From Nocardia amikacinitolerans NBRC 108937 (lineage in GTDB: Bacteria; Actinomycetota; Actinomycetes; Mycobacteriales; Mycobacteriaceae), in assembly GCF_001612615.1 (NCBI RefSeq), contig NZ_BDAU01000009.1:124001-188000 (forward strand): a stretch of DNA of 64,000 nt, in the 5' to 3' direction. Below are positions 19,864 through 29,709 of the stretch, piece after piece; positions within the stretch are counted from its first letter, which is position 1; each line of letters starts with the position of its first letter. Below the pieces are notes generated by a model. The model was not told the origin of the DNA. It searched no databases and saw nothing but the letters and a program-made list of their open reading frames with translations. The position numbers were made by a program, and so were the translations under genes.

Positions 19864-22314
19864 GTGGGTAGCAGTAGCGGAAACGGCAAGCGCGGCAACG
19901 GCGAGCGGGTCTCCAACGGGGCCGCCGATCTGGTCGCGGCGCGCGATCAGCTGCTCGACGGCGGCGTGCCGCGCAACCCGCGGTTGGATGCCGAGAGCCT
20001 CCGGTCCGCGCTGGTCGATCTCTTCGACCTGTGGCTCACCAGCAAGGGCGCCGAACTCGGCATCACCGCCGACAGCGGGCTCGCGGTGGTGGCCGTCGGT
20101 GGGCTCGGGCGCAGGGAGATGCTGCCGTACTCGGATCTGGATCTGGTGCTGTTGCACGACGACGTGGATCCGGCGCGGGTGGCCGAGGTCGCCGACCAGC
20201 TCTGGTACCCGCTCTGGGACGCCCACATCAAGCTGGACCACAGCGTGCGGACCGTCCCCCAAGCGCTGCGGGTCGCCAACGACGATCTGATCGCGGCACT
20301 CGGCATGCTCGAGGCGCGGCACATCGTCGGCGACGTGGAGTTGAGCAACCTGCTGATCGGCGGCGTGCGACGCGAATGGCGTACCGGCATCCGCAACCGG
20401 TTCGACGACTTGATCGCCCAAGCCAACGCCCGCTGGCAGCGCAGCGGCGAGATCGCGCACCGCGCCGAGCCCGACCTGAAGAACGGGCGCGGTGGCCTGC
20501 GCGATATCCAGCTGCTCGACGCGCTGGCCGTCGCCCAGCTGACCGACGCCATGCCGGGGCTCGGTCCCGACGTGCCCGGCGGCGGCGTGAAACAGGCGCA
20601 GCGGCGTTTGCTGGATGTTCGCACGGAGCTGCATCGGGTCGCGGGCCGGTCCCGCGATCAGTTGCGCGCGCAGGACGCCGACGAGATCGGCGCGGCGCTG
20701 CGGATCGGCGATCGGTTCGATCTCGCACGCACGCTCAGCGATTCGGCGCGGACCGTCGGCTACTCGGTCGACGTCGGACTGCGCACCGCGGCCAACGCGT
20801 TGCCGCGACGCGGTCTGGCCAGGCTGCGCCGGATGCCCGTGCGACGACCACTCGATGAGGGGGTGGTCGAACACGCGGGTGAGGTCGTGCTGGCCAGGGA
20901 CGCGCGGCCGCAGCGCGATCCCGGGCTGATCCTTCGGGTGGCGGCGGCGTCGGCGCAGACCGGGCTGCCGATGTCGGCCACCACGCTGAACCGCCTGTCC
21001 GAGGACGCGCCCGAACTGCGGGAGCCGTGGCCCAAGGACGCGCTCAACGATCTGCTCGTGCTGCTCGGCGCCGGTCGCGGCGCCCTCGACGCGATCGAGG
21101 CGCTCGATCGCACCGGGTTGTGGGGCAGGCTGCTCCCGGAGTGGGGCGCGGTGCGTGACCTGCCGCCGCGCGATGCCCTGCACACCTGGACCGTCGACCG
21201 TCATCTGATGGAGACGGTGGCCTACGCGAGCGCACTGAGCACCCGGGTCGCCCGCCCGGACCTGCTCCTGCTCGGCGCACTGCTGCACGACATCGGCAAG
21301 GGCCGCGCGGGCGATCACAGCGTGGTCGGCGCCGAGCTGGCCACCCACATCGGTCGCAGGCTCGGGCTGTGGCCCTCCGACGTGCGCACGCTCAGCGCCG
21401 TGGTGCGCCACCACCTGCTGCTCCCGGACACCGCGACCCGCCGCGACCTCGCGGACCCGGACACGGTGCGGTTCGTCGTCGACGCGCTCGACGGCGACGC
21501 CCAGCTGCTGGAACTGCTGCACACGCTGGCCGAAGCCGATTCGCTGGCCACCGGCCCCGGCGTCTGGGGCGACTGGAAGGCCTCGCTCATCGGCGATCTG
21601 GTGCGGCGCTGCCGCACGGTCATGGCGGGCTACGAACTGCCGAAGCCCGAGCCCATCGCGCCGGAACTGCTTGCCAAGGCCGCGGCGGGCGGCGTGCACG
21701 TCGACCTGAAACCGGGCGAGGGCAAGTTCACCTACGTGGTCACGGTGATCGCGCCGGACACGGCCGGCCTGCTCTCGGACGCCGCGGGCGTGCTCGCACT
21801 GCATTCGCTGCGGGTGCTCTCCGCCGCGCTCGGCGGCGAGGGCGCCTCGGCCGTCAACACCTTCGTCGTCTCGCCGAAGTTCGGCGACCCGCCGGACGCC
21901 GGTCTGCTGCGCCAGGAGCTGATCAGGGCTATCGCCGGGGATCTCGATCTGACCGCGCTGCTGGCCAAGCGCGAACGCGAGGCGACCGGCGCGGGCCCGA
22001 GTCCGTATGCCCAGGCCCAGCCGCGCCTGATCTGGTCGTCCACCACGACGCCCGGCCAGGTGATCCTCGAACTGCGCGCCGAGGACCGCGTCGGCCTGCT
22101 GAGCCGGTTGGCCGCCGCGTTCGCGCGCTGCGGCGCGGACGTGCGCTGGGCGAAGGTGGTGACCATGGGTTCGGCCGTGGTCGACGCGTTCTGCCTCGAG
22201 CTCGGCGCCGAGGACGGCCCGCAACGCCGTGACGCCATCGAGAAGGCGGTGCTGGACGTGGTGCCACGCCCCGCGCCGAAGCAGGCCGACGACGCCGATT
22301 CGTCCGTTTCTTGA
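19864..22314 (+). CDS. glnD: [Protein-PII] uridylyl/adenylyltransferase
   Basis: The 816-aa GlnD modifies and de-modifies PII according to glutamine level. An N-terminal nucleotidyltransferase motif, [19 protein letters not shown], lies at about residues 79-97. An HD domain has LLHDIGKG at about 474-481. Two ACT domains cover about 620-700 and 728-800 and bind glutamine. GTG 19864 lacks a strong ribosome binding site; GGCGGTGGG lies just upstream. In actinobacteria the reaction is mostly adenylylation of PII Tyr51. It is the third gene of the amt-glnB-glnD set but sits behind a hairpin. Confidence 0.96.
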   Translation: MGSSSGNGKRGNGERVSNGAADLVAARDQLLDGGVPRNPRLDAESLRSALVDLFDLWLTSKGAELGITADSGLAVVAVGGLGRREMLPYSDLDLVLLHDDVDPARVAEVADQLWYPLWDAHIKLDHSVRTVPQALRVANDDLIAALGMLEARHIVGDVELSNLLIGGVRREWRTGIRNRFDDLIAQANARWQRSGEIAHRAEPDLKNGRGGLRDIQLLDALAVAQLTDAMPGLGPDVPGGGVKQAQRRLLDVRTELHRVAGRSRDQLRAQDADEIGAALRIGDRFDLARTLSDSARTVGYSVDVGLRTAANALPRRGLARLRRMPVRRPLDEGVVEHAGEVVLARDARPQRDPGLILRVAAASAQTGLPMSATTLNRLSEDAPELREPWPKDALNDLLVLLGAGRGALDAIEALDRTGLWGRLLPEWGAVRDLPPRDALHTWTVDRHLMETVAYASALSTRVARPDLLLLGALLHDIGKGRAGDHSVVGAELATHIGRRLGLWPSDVRTLSAVVRHHLLLPDTATRRDLADPDTVRFVVDALDGDAQLLELLHTLAEADSLATGPGVWGDWKASLIGDLVRRCRTVMAGYELPKPEPIAPELLAKAAAGGVHVDLKPGEGKFTYVVTVIAPDTAGLLSDAAGVLALHSLRVLSAALGGEGASAVNTFVVSPKFGDPPDAGLLRQELIRAIAGDLDLTALLAKREREATGAGPSPYAQAQPRLIWSSTTTPGQVILELRAEDRVGLLSRLAAAFARCGADVRWAKVVTMGSAVVDAFCLELGAEDGPQRRDAIEKAVLDVVPRPAPKQADDADSSVS

Positions 22315-22442
22315 GCCGAAAGACCCGCGCCACGGCGCAAACCCCGGCGTTGCGCGCGATTTGCTGGAACTTCTCTCCGTGGGGGCAAGTGACCCCTACT
22401 ATCAGAGCGTCTGGCTATCGCGAGCACGAGGGGAGCAGGTCG

Positions 22443-22760
22443 GTGGCAATTGAGGTTGTTTCGGCTTCGATGATGACGAGCGACGAAACCACGCACATGG
22501 CGCGGTGTGTCGGCGGAGATCGGTGGGTCGTTTCCTGGTTGCCAGGCCGTACGTTGACCGCGCAGCAGGCGGTGACCGCGATGACGATCGCCTCGACGGT
22601 TTCCACCACGCCCGACGCGCCCGAGGGCGCGGACTGGGCGATGCTCGACGATCTGGCGCTCGAGCTAGGACTGACCGGCCGGGAGGCCGCGTACATGGTC
22701 CGGCTGGAGAACCACGATTACCGCAAGACTTCCAAACCACGCCGCCGCGCACTCGAATAA
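22443..22760 (+). CDS. Small conserved hypothetical protein upstream of ffh
   Basis: The 105-aa product is not assigned to a named family. Its N-terminal half (RWVVSWLPGRTLTAQQAVTAM) reads like a short strand-helix domain, and residues ~60-100 look helical and basic. The GTG start has GAGGGGAG 7 nt upstream, and TACTAT at 22397 could be a -10. It stands alone between glnD and ffh. Coding potential is supported by the ribosome binding site and by high third-position GC. Its function is unknown. Confidence 0.7.
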   Translation: MAIEVVSASMMTSDETTHMARCVGGDRWVVSWLPGRTLTAQQAVTAMTIASTVSTTPDAPEGADWAMLDDLALELGLTGREAAYMVRLENHDYRKTSKPRRRALE

Positions 22761-22862
22761 CTCTCGCGCGCCGCTCGAAGGACGCACCGCCTGCGCGAAC
22801 ACGCGGGCGATCCCATTACGCTGGGAGGAAGTTGACGTCACTCGAGATCAGGAGCGCGATCG

Positions 22863-24431
22863 GTGTTCGAATCCCTGTCCGACCGGCTTACCGGTGCCCT
22901 CAAGGATCTGCGTGGTAAGGGGCGTCTGTCACCGGCCGACATCGACGCCACGTGCCGCGAGATCCGTCTGGCCCTGCTCGAGGCCGACGTCGCGCTGCCC
23001 GTGGTGCGCGGTTTCATCGCCAGGATCAAGGAGCGCGCCAAGGGCGCGGAGGTCTCCGCGGCGCTGAATCCGGCCCAGCAGGTCGTCAAGATCGTCAACG
23101 AGGAACTGATCGGCATCCTCGGCGGCGAGACGAGGCGGCTGAACCTCGCCAAGACCCCGCCGACGGTGATCATGCTCGCCGGTCTGCAGGGCTCCGGTAA
23201 GACCACCCTGGCGGGCAAGCTCGCCAAGTGGCTGAAGGGTCAGGGCCACCAGCCGCTGCTCGTGGCCTGTGACCTGCAGCGTCCCGGCGCCGTCACCCAG
23301 CTCCAGGTGGTCGGTGAGCGCGCGGGCGCGCCGGTGTTCGCCCCGCATCCCGGCACTTCGATCGGCGGTGGCGACAACCCGCTCGGCATCTCCGCCGCCG
23401 ACCCGATCGAGGTCGCGCGCGCCGGTGTCGCCGAGGCGCGAACCAAGCAGTACGACGTGGTCATCGTCGACACCGCGGGTCGCCTCGGTATCGACGAGGA
23501 ACTGATGCGCCAGGCCGCGGGCATCCGCGACGCGGTGCAGCCGGACGAGACGCTGTTCGTGCTCGACGCCATGATCGGTCAGGACGCCGTCAACACGGCC
23601 GAGGCCTTCCGCGACGGCGTCGGCTTCACCGGCGTCGTGCTCACCAAACTCGACGGCGACGCGCGCGGTGGCGCGGCCCTCTCGGTGCGCAACGTCACCG
23701 GCGAGCCGATCATGTTCGCCTCCAGCGGCGAGAAGCTGGAGGACTTCGACGTCTTCCACCCGGACCGCATGGCAAGCCGCATCCTCGGCATGGGCGATGT
23801 GCTCACCCTCATCGAGCAGGCCGAGCAGGTCTACGACGCGCAGCAGGCAGAGGAGGCCGCGCGCAAGATCGGCAGCGGCGAGCTCACCCTCGAGGACTTC
23901 CTCGAGCAGATGCTGGCGATCCGCAAGATGGGCCCGATCGGCAACCTGCTCGGCATGCTGCCCGGCGCGGGCCAGATGAAGGACGTGCTCGCCCAGGTCG
24001 ACGACAAGCAGCTGGACCGGGTACAGGCCATCATCCGCGGCATGACCCCCGCCGAGCGGGACAACCCCAAGATCATCAATGCCTCCCGCCGCCTGCGCAT
24101 CGCCAACGGCTCCGGCGTCTCGGTCTCCGAGGTCAACCAGCTCGTCGACCGGTTCTTCGAGGCCAAGAAGATGATGGCCATGATGGGCCGTCAGATGGGC
24201 CTGCCCGGTTCGCGCCGCGGCGGCGGCAAGAAGGGCAAGAAAGGCAAGAAGGGCGGTCGCGGGCCGACCCCGCCGAAGGTGCGCGGCGGTCTGCCCGGCA
24301 TGGGCATGCCGGGCATGCCGCAGATGCCGGCGGGAATGCCCGACCTGTCGAACATGCCCGCGGGTCTCAACGAATTGCCGCCGGGGCTCGACGGTTTCGA
24401 CTTGTCCAAGCTCAAGTTCCCGAAGAAGTAG
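22863..24431 (+). CDS. ffh: Signal recognition particle protein Ffh
   Basis: The 522-aa Ffh binds 4.5S RNA and signal sequences and targets ribosomes to FtsY. The NG GTPase domain shows GLQGSGKTT at about 106-114, DLQRPGA, DTAGR and LTKLDGDARGG. The M domain follows (about 300-435), with the RNA-binding RRLRIANGSG loop and many methionines. A basic KKGKKGKKGG stretch and a Gly/Met/Pro-rich tail end the protein. The GTG start has AGGAG 8 nt upstream. No 4.5S RNA gene was recognised in the window. Confidence 0.97.
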   Translation: MFESLSDRLTGALKDLRGKGRLSPADIDATCREIRLALLEADVALPVVRGFIARIKERAKGAEVSAALNPAQQVVKIVNEELIGILGGETRRLNLAKTPPTVIMLAGLQGSGKTTLAGKLAKWLKGQGHQPLLVACDLQRPGAVTQLQVVGERAGAPVFAPHPGTSIGGGDNPLGISAADPIEVARAGVAEARTKQYDVVIVDTAGRLGIDEELMRQAAGIRDAVQPDETLFVLDAMIGQDAVNTAEAFRDGVGFTGVVLTKLDGDARGGAALSVRNVTGEPIMFASSGEKLEDFDVFHPDRMASRILGMGDVLTLIEQAEQVYDAQQAEEAARKIGSGELTLEDFLEQMLAIRKMGPIGNLLGMLPGAGQMKDVLAQVDDKQLDRVQAIIRGMTPAERDNPKIINASRRLRIANGSGVSVSEVNQLVDRFFEAKKMMAMMGRQMGLPGSRRGGGKKGKKGKKGGRGPTPPKVRGGLPGMGMPGMPQMPAGMPDLSNMPAGLNELPPGLDGFDLSKLKFPKK

Positions 24432-24651
24432 GCGCCCGCATCGCCCGCTGCGCCGCGGTGCGATCGTGATCTGTTCGGCGGCTCGGCCTGTGCGGACACC
24501 GGTACGCCTCGGCGTGTGCTTGTCGCGGGGTGCCACCGATATCGCGGCCAGATCTGCCATGACGGTGGGTGCGGTCGCCAGGTGAACCGTCGCAGCCGCA
24601 TGGCTGGGATTGCAAAGAACAGGCACGGAGGCCGGGCCGTCGGTCATCGCG

Positions 24652-25094
24652 CTGGTTGCCGCTGGGATCGCGGTGGTTCGGTAATGGGCTGTGGTGGCAG
24701 GCCGGCCGGATCGGCTGCGCGGCGCGGATCAGGTGTCGTTGTCGGACTGGCTGGTGCTCTGCTGGGATCGCGGTGGTCCGGCAATGGACCGTCGCGGCAG
24801 GCCGGGCGGATCGGCTGCGCGGTGCGGATCAGGTGTTGTGGTTGGGCTGGCTGGTGCTGGTTGCCGCTGGGATCGCGGTGGTCCGGTAATGGGCCGTGGT
24901 GGCAGGCCGGGCGGATCGGCTGCGGTGCGGATCAGGTGTTGTGGTTGGGCTGGCTGGTGCTGGTTGTCGTTGGGATCGCGGTGGTCCAGTAATGGGCCGT
25001 GGTGGCAGGCCGGGCGGATCGGCTGCGCGGCGCGGATCAGGTGTTCTGGTCGGGCTGGCTGGTGCTGCTTGCCGCTGAGATCGCCGTGGTCCAG
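24652..25094. repeat. ~104-bp tandem repeat array downstream of ffh
   Basis: GATCGCGGTGGT recurs at 24666, 24766, 24871 and 24974, with a variant at 25079, giving units of 100, 105, 103 and 105 bp plus a partial fifth. Shared parts include GGCAGGCCGGGCGGATCGGC and GCGGATCAGGTG. The units are not multiples of three and drift by small indels, so the short open frames across them are not credible genes. The 771-nt gap holds no other feature. Confidence 0.85.
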
Positions 25095-25202
25095 CCGTGT
25101 GCGGCGGTGACAGGCAGCGGCTCGGCTCCGCTCGTCTCCGGGGGCGAGCCGGTCGGGTCCGGAGTAGGTTGAGTGCGGCCGAGGGTGTCGGAGGAGGTTG
25201 CG

Positions 25203-26297
25203 GTGCGTCTACGCGGGGTTGTTCTGCCGGACGACGAGGTGCGCGATCTCTGGGTGCACGACGGGCTGGTGTCCTTCGAGCCCGTACCGGGAGCCGAAAC
25301 CCTGTGCACCGCAGGGTGGATCGTGCCGGGGCTGGTGGACGCGCACTGCCACGTCGGCATTCGCTACGGCGGCGGTGACGAGACCCGCGAGGGCGCGATC
25401 GCCCAGGCGGTGACCGAGCGCGACGCTGGCGCGCTGCTGCTGCGCGACGCCGGGTCGCCGATCGACACGCGCTTCGTCGACGAGCACCAGGAGCTGCCCA
25501 AGATCATCCGCGCGGGCAGGCACATCGCGCGGCCCAAGCGCTACATCCGAGAGCTCGGCATCGAACTCGACGACGAACGCGACCTCCCCGAGATCGTGGC
25601 CGAGCAGGCGCGCTTCGGGGACGGCTGGGTGAAGATCGTCGGCGACTGGATCGACCGCTCCGTCGGCGACCTGCGCCCGCTGTGGAGCGACGCCATCCTC
25701 AAAGAGGCCATCGACGCCGCGCACGCCAACGGCGCCAGGGTCACCGCCCATGTGTTCGGCGAGGACGCGCTGCCCGGGCTGATCGACGCGGGCATCGACT
25801 GCCTCGAACACGGCACCGGCCTCACCGACGAGACCATCGAGATGATGGTCGAGCACGGCACCGCACTGGTCCCGACGATGATCAACATCGACACCTTCCC
25901 GTCCATCGCCGACAGCGCGGGCAAATTCCCCGTCTACGCCGCCCACATGCGCGACCTGCACCGCCGCGTCCGCCAGACGGTCGCCGCCGCCCACGACGCG
26001 GGCGTGCCCATCTACACCGGCACCGACGCGGGCGGCTCCATCCGGCACGGCCGCATCGCCGACGAGATCATCGCGCTGACCGGCGCGGGCCTGTCCGCGC
26101 ACGACGCGCTCGGCGCCGCCTCCTGGAACGCGCGCACCTGGCTCGATCGGCCCGGCATCGAGCACGGCGCGCCCGCCGATCTCGTCGTCTACCGGGAAGA
26201 TCCGCGCCTCGCACCGGCGACCCTCAGCGCTCCGGAATACGTCGTCCTACGCGGCCGCGTCTACTGCTCCGCCGACCCCGTCACCGGCCACCGCTGA
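25203..26297 (+). CDS. Amidohydrolase family protein
   Basis: The 364-aa product is a metal-dependent hydrolase of the amidohydrolase superfamily: WIVPGLVDAHCHVG carries the HxH pair at about residues 47-49, later histidines sit in VTAHVFGEDAL and CLEHGTG, and TGTDAGGS supplies the metal Asp. GTG 25203 follows AGGAGG 5 nt upstream. A homologous gene lies just after ffh in M. tuberculosis (Rv2915c), so the placement is syntenic. The substrate is unknown; imidazolonepropionase- or prolidase-like reactions are possible. Confidence 0.9.
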   Translation: MRLRGVVLPDDEVRDLWVHDGLVSFEPVPGAETLCTAGWIVPGLVDAHCHVGIRYGGGDETREGAIAQAVTERDAGALLLRDAGSPIDTRFVDEHQELPKIIRAGRHIARPKRYIRELGIELDDERDLPEIVAEQARFGDGWVKIVGDWIDRSVGDLRPLWSDAILKEAIDAAHANGARVTAHVFGEDALPGLIDAGIDCLEHGTGLTDETIEMMVEHGTALVPTMINIDTFPSIADSAGKFPVYAAHMRDLHRRVRQTVAAAHDAGVPIYTGTDAGGSIRHGRIADEIIALTGAGLSAHDALGAASWNARTWLDRPGIEHGAPADLVVYREDPRLAPATLSAPEYVVLRGRVYCSADPVTGHR

Positions 26298-26391
26298 GCC
26301 CGCCCGGTATCACCCTGCGGGCGAGTTCGGCTTCGCGGTCGGCGTCCACCGGCAACTCGTCACCTGCGTCCCACCCGGGATCGTTCTGGTG

Positions 26392-26454
26392 CCACACACC
26401 TTTCGTACGCCTCACATAGGCACCGGCTATGTGAGGCGTGTGAAAAGTGTGTGG
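26392..26454. repeat. 28-bp near-perfect inverted repeat
   Basis: The arms at 26392-26419 and 26427-26454 match at 25 of 28 positions, including a perfect CGCCTCACATAG/CTATGTGAGGCG core, around a 7-nt loop. It starts 95 nt after the amidohydrolase stop. A terminator, a palindromic mobile repeat or a protein-binding site are all possible. No T-tract follows. Confidence 0.8.
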
Positions 26455-26540
26455 GGGCACTCGTGAAGCCTGGCGCGATGAATTCGGCGTACTCGCGTCG
26501 TCGGTATTGAGGAAGGCATTCGTACCAGGGAGGTCAGCAG

Positions 26541-27162
26541 ATGCGGGATCTGGTCGTGACGGAAAACATCACGCTCGACGGGGTGATCGATGCGACGGAG
26601 GGGTGGTTCACCGTCGGCAACGACGCGGTCGACGACGAATCCGACATCCTCGCGGAACTCATGGGCGGCTGCCTCGCCTCCGCTCGGCCCGGCGCGGGCT
26701 GTCGGCGGACTACGTCCGGCTGTGTCTGACCACCACACGGCGGCCTGCGACGCGGCGCTGTTCGGGCGCGTCACCTTCGAGGACATGCGCGGCTACTGGC
26801 CGAAGCAGACCGACGACCGGACCGGCATCACCGACGACCTGAACCAGATGGCGAAGTACGTGGTGTCGCGCTCGATGGACGATCCGGAATGGCAGAACTC
26901 CACGGTGCTGCGTGGGCTGGACGACGTGCGCGCGCTCAAGGAGCAACCGGGGAAGGACATCGTCTGCACCGGAAGCATCGCGCTCGCGCACCAGCTCATC
27001 GAGGCCGAGCTGGTCGACGAGTACCGCTTGTTCGTCTACCCGGTCGTGCTCGGCCGCGGCGCGCGGCTGTTCGCCGAGGGCGCGCGGATTCCGGCGCTGC
27101 GACTCGTCGAGAGCAAGCCGTTCCGTTCAGGGGTTGTGCTGCTGCGCTACCGCCCCGCCTGA
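26541..27162 (+). pseudogene. Dihydrofolate reductase-like (RibD C-terminal domain) gene, interrupted
   Basis: The 5' part (MRDLVVTENITLDGVIDATEGWF) reads in one frame to about 26660. The family sequence resumes one frame over at about 26737 with CDAALFGRVTFEDMRGYW and continues to KPFRSGVVLLRYRPA. An intact family member should have about 8 residues between LAEL and DAALFGR. Here there are 88 nt, so roughly 64-67 nt are extra and shift the frame. The start has AGGGAGG upstream. Relatives are dihydrofolate reductase-fold NADPH-dependent proteins common in actinobacteria. A sequencing error cannot explain an insert of this size, so the gene is probably broken. Confidence 0.82.
26663..26730. 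repeat. Short inserted repeat element (GGACTACGTCCGGC family, copy A)
   Basis: This is the extra sequence inside the dihydrofolate reductase-like gene. Positions 26696-26722 match 25 of 27 bases of the reverse complement of 34622-34648. The core CGGAC-TAC-GTCCG is a small inverted repeat. The exact ends and any target duplication are unclear. Confidence 0.6.
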
Positions 27163-27214
27163 TTCGCGCGAAGTCGCCTGGAGGCGCGGCCGATAGGAAG
27201 CGGAGCCTGGAAGC

Positions 27215-27388
27215 TCAGTTCAGGATTGCGTTGACGGCCGATCCGATGCCGCGCAACCCCGCGCCGACAATACGGAACAGCAGGGGAGCGGCATGGATCG
27301 CCGCTTCCGCCGCGACCTCGCCGCCCACCTCACGCGCGGCCTCGCGCTTGAAACTGGTGCGCCTGGTGTTGCGTCGGAAGATCCCCAT
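27215..27388 (-). CDS. Small basic hypothetical protein
   Basis: A 57-aa open frame reads MGIFRRNTRRTSFKREAAREV, then an alanine-rich amphipathic helix and a hydrophobic end (LLFRIVGAGLRGIGSAVNAIL). No ribosome binding site is clear. High third-position GC and a protein-like composition support it. It lies alone between the broken reductase gene and rpsP on the opposite strand. The function is unknown. Confidence 0.5.
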   Translation of the reverse strand: MGIFRRNTRRTSFKREAAREVGGEVAAEAAIHAAPLLFRIVGAGLRGIGSAVNAILN

Positions 27389-27673
27389 GACCGGTTATTG
27401 CGGCCAGGCCGCGAAACGTTGCAGTGGGGCTGAAACCCGCCGATATCGTCGGCCGGGCCACGTCGCCGGGCGCTGGTGACCGACGTCGCGAGGCGATTTC
27501 GGGCGGAGCGGACCGGTCTGGCAGAATGGACCACCGTCCTTCCGGACAGTGTCAGCCCGTCTCCGGTTACGTACCGCGCGGCGGTCACACACTTCAAGCG
27601 CGAAACCGGGCTCGCAGACCGTGCGAGTCGCTGAATCGCGCCGTGACCAACTACCTGAAAGAGGCAGATCAGC

Positions 27674-28105
27674 ATGGCTGTTCGCATCAAGCTCACCCGC
27701 ATGGGCAAGATCCGCAACCCGCAGTACCGCGTCGTCGTCGCGGACGCCCGCACCCGTCGTGACGGCCGGGCCATCGAGTCCATCGGCAAGTACCACCCGA
27801 AGGAAGAGCCGTCGCTGATCGAGATCGACTCGGAGCGCGTGCAGTACTGGCTGGGTGTCGGCGCGCAGCCGACCGAGCCGGTGCAGCGCCTCCTGGAGAT
27901 CACCGGTGACTGGCAGAAGTTCAAGGGCCTGCCCGGCGCCGAGGGCACGCTGAAGGTGAAGCCGGCCAAGCCGTCCAAGCTGGACCTGTTCAACGCCGCG
28001 CTGGCCGCCGCCGAGAACGAGCCGGTCGCCGAGGCCGTCACCCCGAAGAAGAAGGCCAAGAAGGAAGAGGCCGAGGGCGAGGCCGCTACTGAGGCTGCCG
28101 AGTAG
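27674..28105 (+). CDS. rpsP: 30S ribosomal protein S16
   Basis: The 143-aa product opens with [21 protein letters not shown] and contains [14 protein letters not shown], both diagnostic of S16. The core is about 85 residues; the extra C-terminal ~55 residues are Ala/Glu/Lys-rich ([13 protein letters not shown]), an extension common in actinobacterial S16. GAAAGAGG lies upstream of the ATG. It leads the rpsP-khpA-rimM-trmD cluster. Confidence 0.98.
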   Translation: MAVRIKLTRMGKIRNPQYRVVVADARTRRDGRAIESIGKYHPKEEPSLIEIDSERVQYWLGVGAQPTEPVQRLLEITGDWQKFKGLPGAEGTLKVKPAKPSKLDLFNAALAAAENEPVAEAVTPKKKAKKEEAEGEAATEAAE

Positions 28106-28107
28106 TC

Positions 28108-28191
28108 GTGAGCGAGCGCAGCGAGCGAACCATCGGCGCAGCCGCCATCGCGGTCGCGACGGAGCCGAGCGCTAGCGAGGTGGAGTCGTGA
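28108..28191 (+). other. Repeat-derived mini-ORF bridging rpsP and khpA
   Basis: GTG 28108 opens a 27-codon frame whose TGA (28189-28191) overlaps the khpA GTG. It begins GTGAGCGAGCGCAGCGAGCG, a GAGCGAGCGCAGCGAGC motif often seen between actinobacterial genes. Translation would give MSERSERTIGAA and continue to SEVES. It may couple translation of rpsP and khpA, or be a non-coding repeat that happens to be open. Confidence 0.35.
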
Positions 28192-28430
28192 GCGCCGTAG
28201 TGGCCGATGCCGTCGAGCACCTGGTGCGCGGCATCGTCGCCAATCCGGATGACGTCCGCGTCGAGCTGATCACCGGCCGCCGCGGGCGCACCGTCGAGGT
28301 GCACGTCCACCCCGAGGACCTTGGCAAGGTGATCGGTCGCGGCGGACGCACCGCGACCGCGCTGCGTACCCTCGTCGCGGGCATCGGCGGCCGTGGCATC
28401 CGGGTCGACGTGGTCGACACCGATCAGTAG
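28188..28430 (+). CDS. khpA: KH-domain RNA-binding protein
   Basis: The 80-aa product is a single KH domain with the GKVIGRGGRTATALR loop, as in KhpA/YlqC proteins that bind structured RNA together with KhpB. GTG 28188 has GAGGTGGAG upstream. The stop TAG abuts the rimM ATG. The position between rpsP and rimM is conserved (Rv2908c in M. tuberculosis). Confidence 0.95.
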   Translation: MSAVVADAVEHLVRGIVANPDDVRVELITGRRGRTVEVHVHPEDLGKVIGRGGRTATALRTLVAGIGGRGIRVDVVDTDQ

Positions 28431-28955
28431 ATGGAACTCGTCGTAGGGCGGGTCGCCAAGTCGCACGGTGTGCGCGGCGAGCTCGTCGTCGAGGTCCGCA
28501 CCGACGAACCCGAAGAGCGTTTCGCGGTGGGCACCACCCTGCGTGGTCGCCTGCCGCGCTCGTCGGAGGTTCGCGACTTCACCGTGGAGTCGGCCCGCGA
28601 GCACTCGGGCCGGCTCCTCGTGTTTCTCGCCGGGATCGCCGACCGCACCGCCGCCGACGCGCTGCGCGGCACGCTGTTCGTCGTGGACAGCGAAGACCTG
28701 CCGCCCTCGGACGATCCGGACGAGTTCTACGACCACGAGCTCGAGGGGCTGACCGTCCAGCTCACCGACGGCACGGCCGTCGGAACGGTGACCGAGGTGC
28801 TGCATTCGGCAGCGGGAGAACTGCTTTCGGTGCGCGCCGCCGACGACGGCAGGGAGATCCTGATCCCGTTCGTCACGGCGATCGTGCCCACGGTGTCGCT
28901 CGCCGACGGGCTGGTGGTCATCGATCCGCCCGAGGGCCTGCTCGATCCCGAGTGA
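28431..28955 (+). CDS. rimM: 16S rRNA processing protein RimM
   Basis: The 174-aa RimM assists 30S head maturation and binds S19. It starts [20 protein letters not shown], typical of the N-terminal barrel, and has the PRC-barrel start [11 protein letters not shown] at about residue 98. It begins directly after the khpA stop, so translation is coupled. Confidence 0.97.
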   Translation: MELVVGRVAKSHGVRGELVVEVRTDEPEERFAVGTTLRGRLPRSSEVRDFTVESAREHSGRLLVFLAGIADRTAADALRGTLFVVDSEDLPPSDDPDEFYDHELEGLTVQLTDGTAVGTVTEVLHSAAGELLSVRAADDGREILIPFVTAIVPTVSLADGLVVIDPPEGLLDPE

Positions 28956-29016
28956 TGGACACGACGCGCGCCGCCGCGACCGGGCGCGGGAATCCCGGTG
29001 CGACGAAGGGGCTGGG

Positions 29017-29700
29017 ATGAGGATCGACGTCATCACGATCTTTCCGGAGTATCTGGAGCCGCTGCGCACGGCGCTGCTCGGCAAAGCCATCGACAAGGGC
29101 TTGATCTCCGTCGACGTGCACGACCTGCGGCGCTGGACGCACGACGTGCACAAGTCGGTCGACGATTCGCCGTACGGCGGCGGGCCGGGCATGGTCATGA
29201 AGCCGACCGTCTGGGGCGACGCGCTGGACGAGGTGTGCCCCGACGACGCCCTGCTCGTTGTGCCCACCCCGGCGGGCGTCCCGTTCACCCAGGCCACCGC
29301 CCAGCGCTGGGCCGACGAGCAGCACCTGGTCTTCGCCTGCGGCCGCTACGAAGGCATAGATCAGCGCGTGTTCGACGACGCCGCGCGACGGGTGCGCGTC
29401 GAAGAGGTCAGCATCGGCGACTACGTCCTCATCGGCGGTGAGGCCGCGGTGCTGGTGATGACCGAGGCCGTCGTCCGGCTGCTGCCCGGCGTGCTCGGCA
29501 ATCAGCAGTCCCACCAAGAGGATTCGTTCTCCGACGGCCTGCTCGAAGGACCCAGCTACACCCGGCCCGTCAGCTGGCGCGGCCTCGACGTGCCACCGAT
29601 CCTGCTCTCCGGCGACCACGCGAAGGTCGCCGCCTGGCGCCGCGAACAGTCGCTGGCCCGCACCCGCGAACGCCGACCGGACCTGCTGCCGCCGGAGTGA
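29017..29700 (+). CDS. trmD: tRNA (guanine-N1)-methyltransferase TrmD
   Basis: The 227-aa SPOUT-family enzyme methylates G37 of tRNAs with S-adenosylmethionine. Motifs include [11 protein letters not shown] at the start, [26 protein letters not shown] and [12 protein letters not shown], which builds the trefoil knot. AAGGGGCTGGG lies before the ATG. It ends the rpsP cluster and converges on the VOC gene with a 9-nt gap. Confidence 0.97.
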   Translation: MRIDVITIFPEYLEPLRTALLGKAIDKGLISVDVHDLRRWTHDVHKSVDDSPYGGGPGMVMKPTVWGDALDEVCPDDALLVVPTPAGVPFTQATAQRWADEQHLVFACGRYEGIDQRVFDDAARRVRVEEVSIGDYVLIGGEAAVLVMTEAVVRLLPGVLGNQQSHQEDSFSDGLLEGPSYTRPVSWRGLDVPPILLSGDHAKVAAWRREQSLARTRERRPDLLPPE

Positions 29701-29709
29701 GCCCGATTC

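Noticed and set aside
22855..22885. Possible tRNA T-arm (GTTCGAATCC)
   Set aside because: It is the start of ffh; no acceptor stem or anticodon arm surrounds it.
24652..25094. CRISPR array
   Set aside because: The units are contiguous ~104-bp copies without unique spacers.
24516..25110. Short forward open frames across the tandem repeats
   Set aside because: Repeat units of 100, 103 and 105 bp do not keep a frame, and the peptides are Gly/Arg low-complexity.
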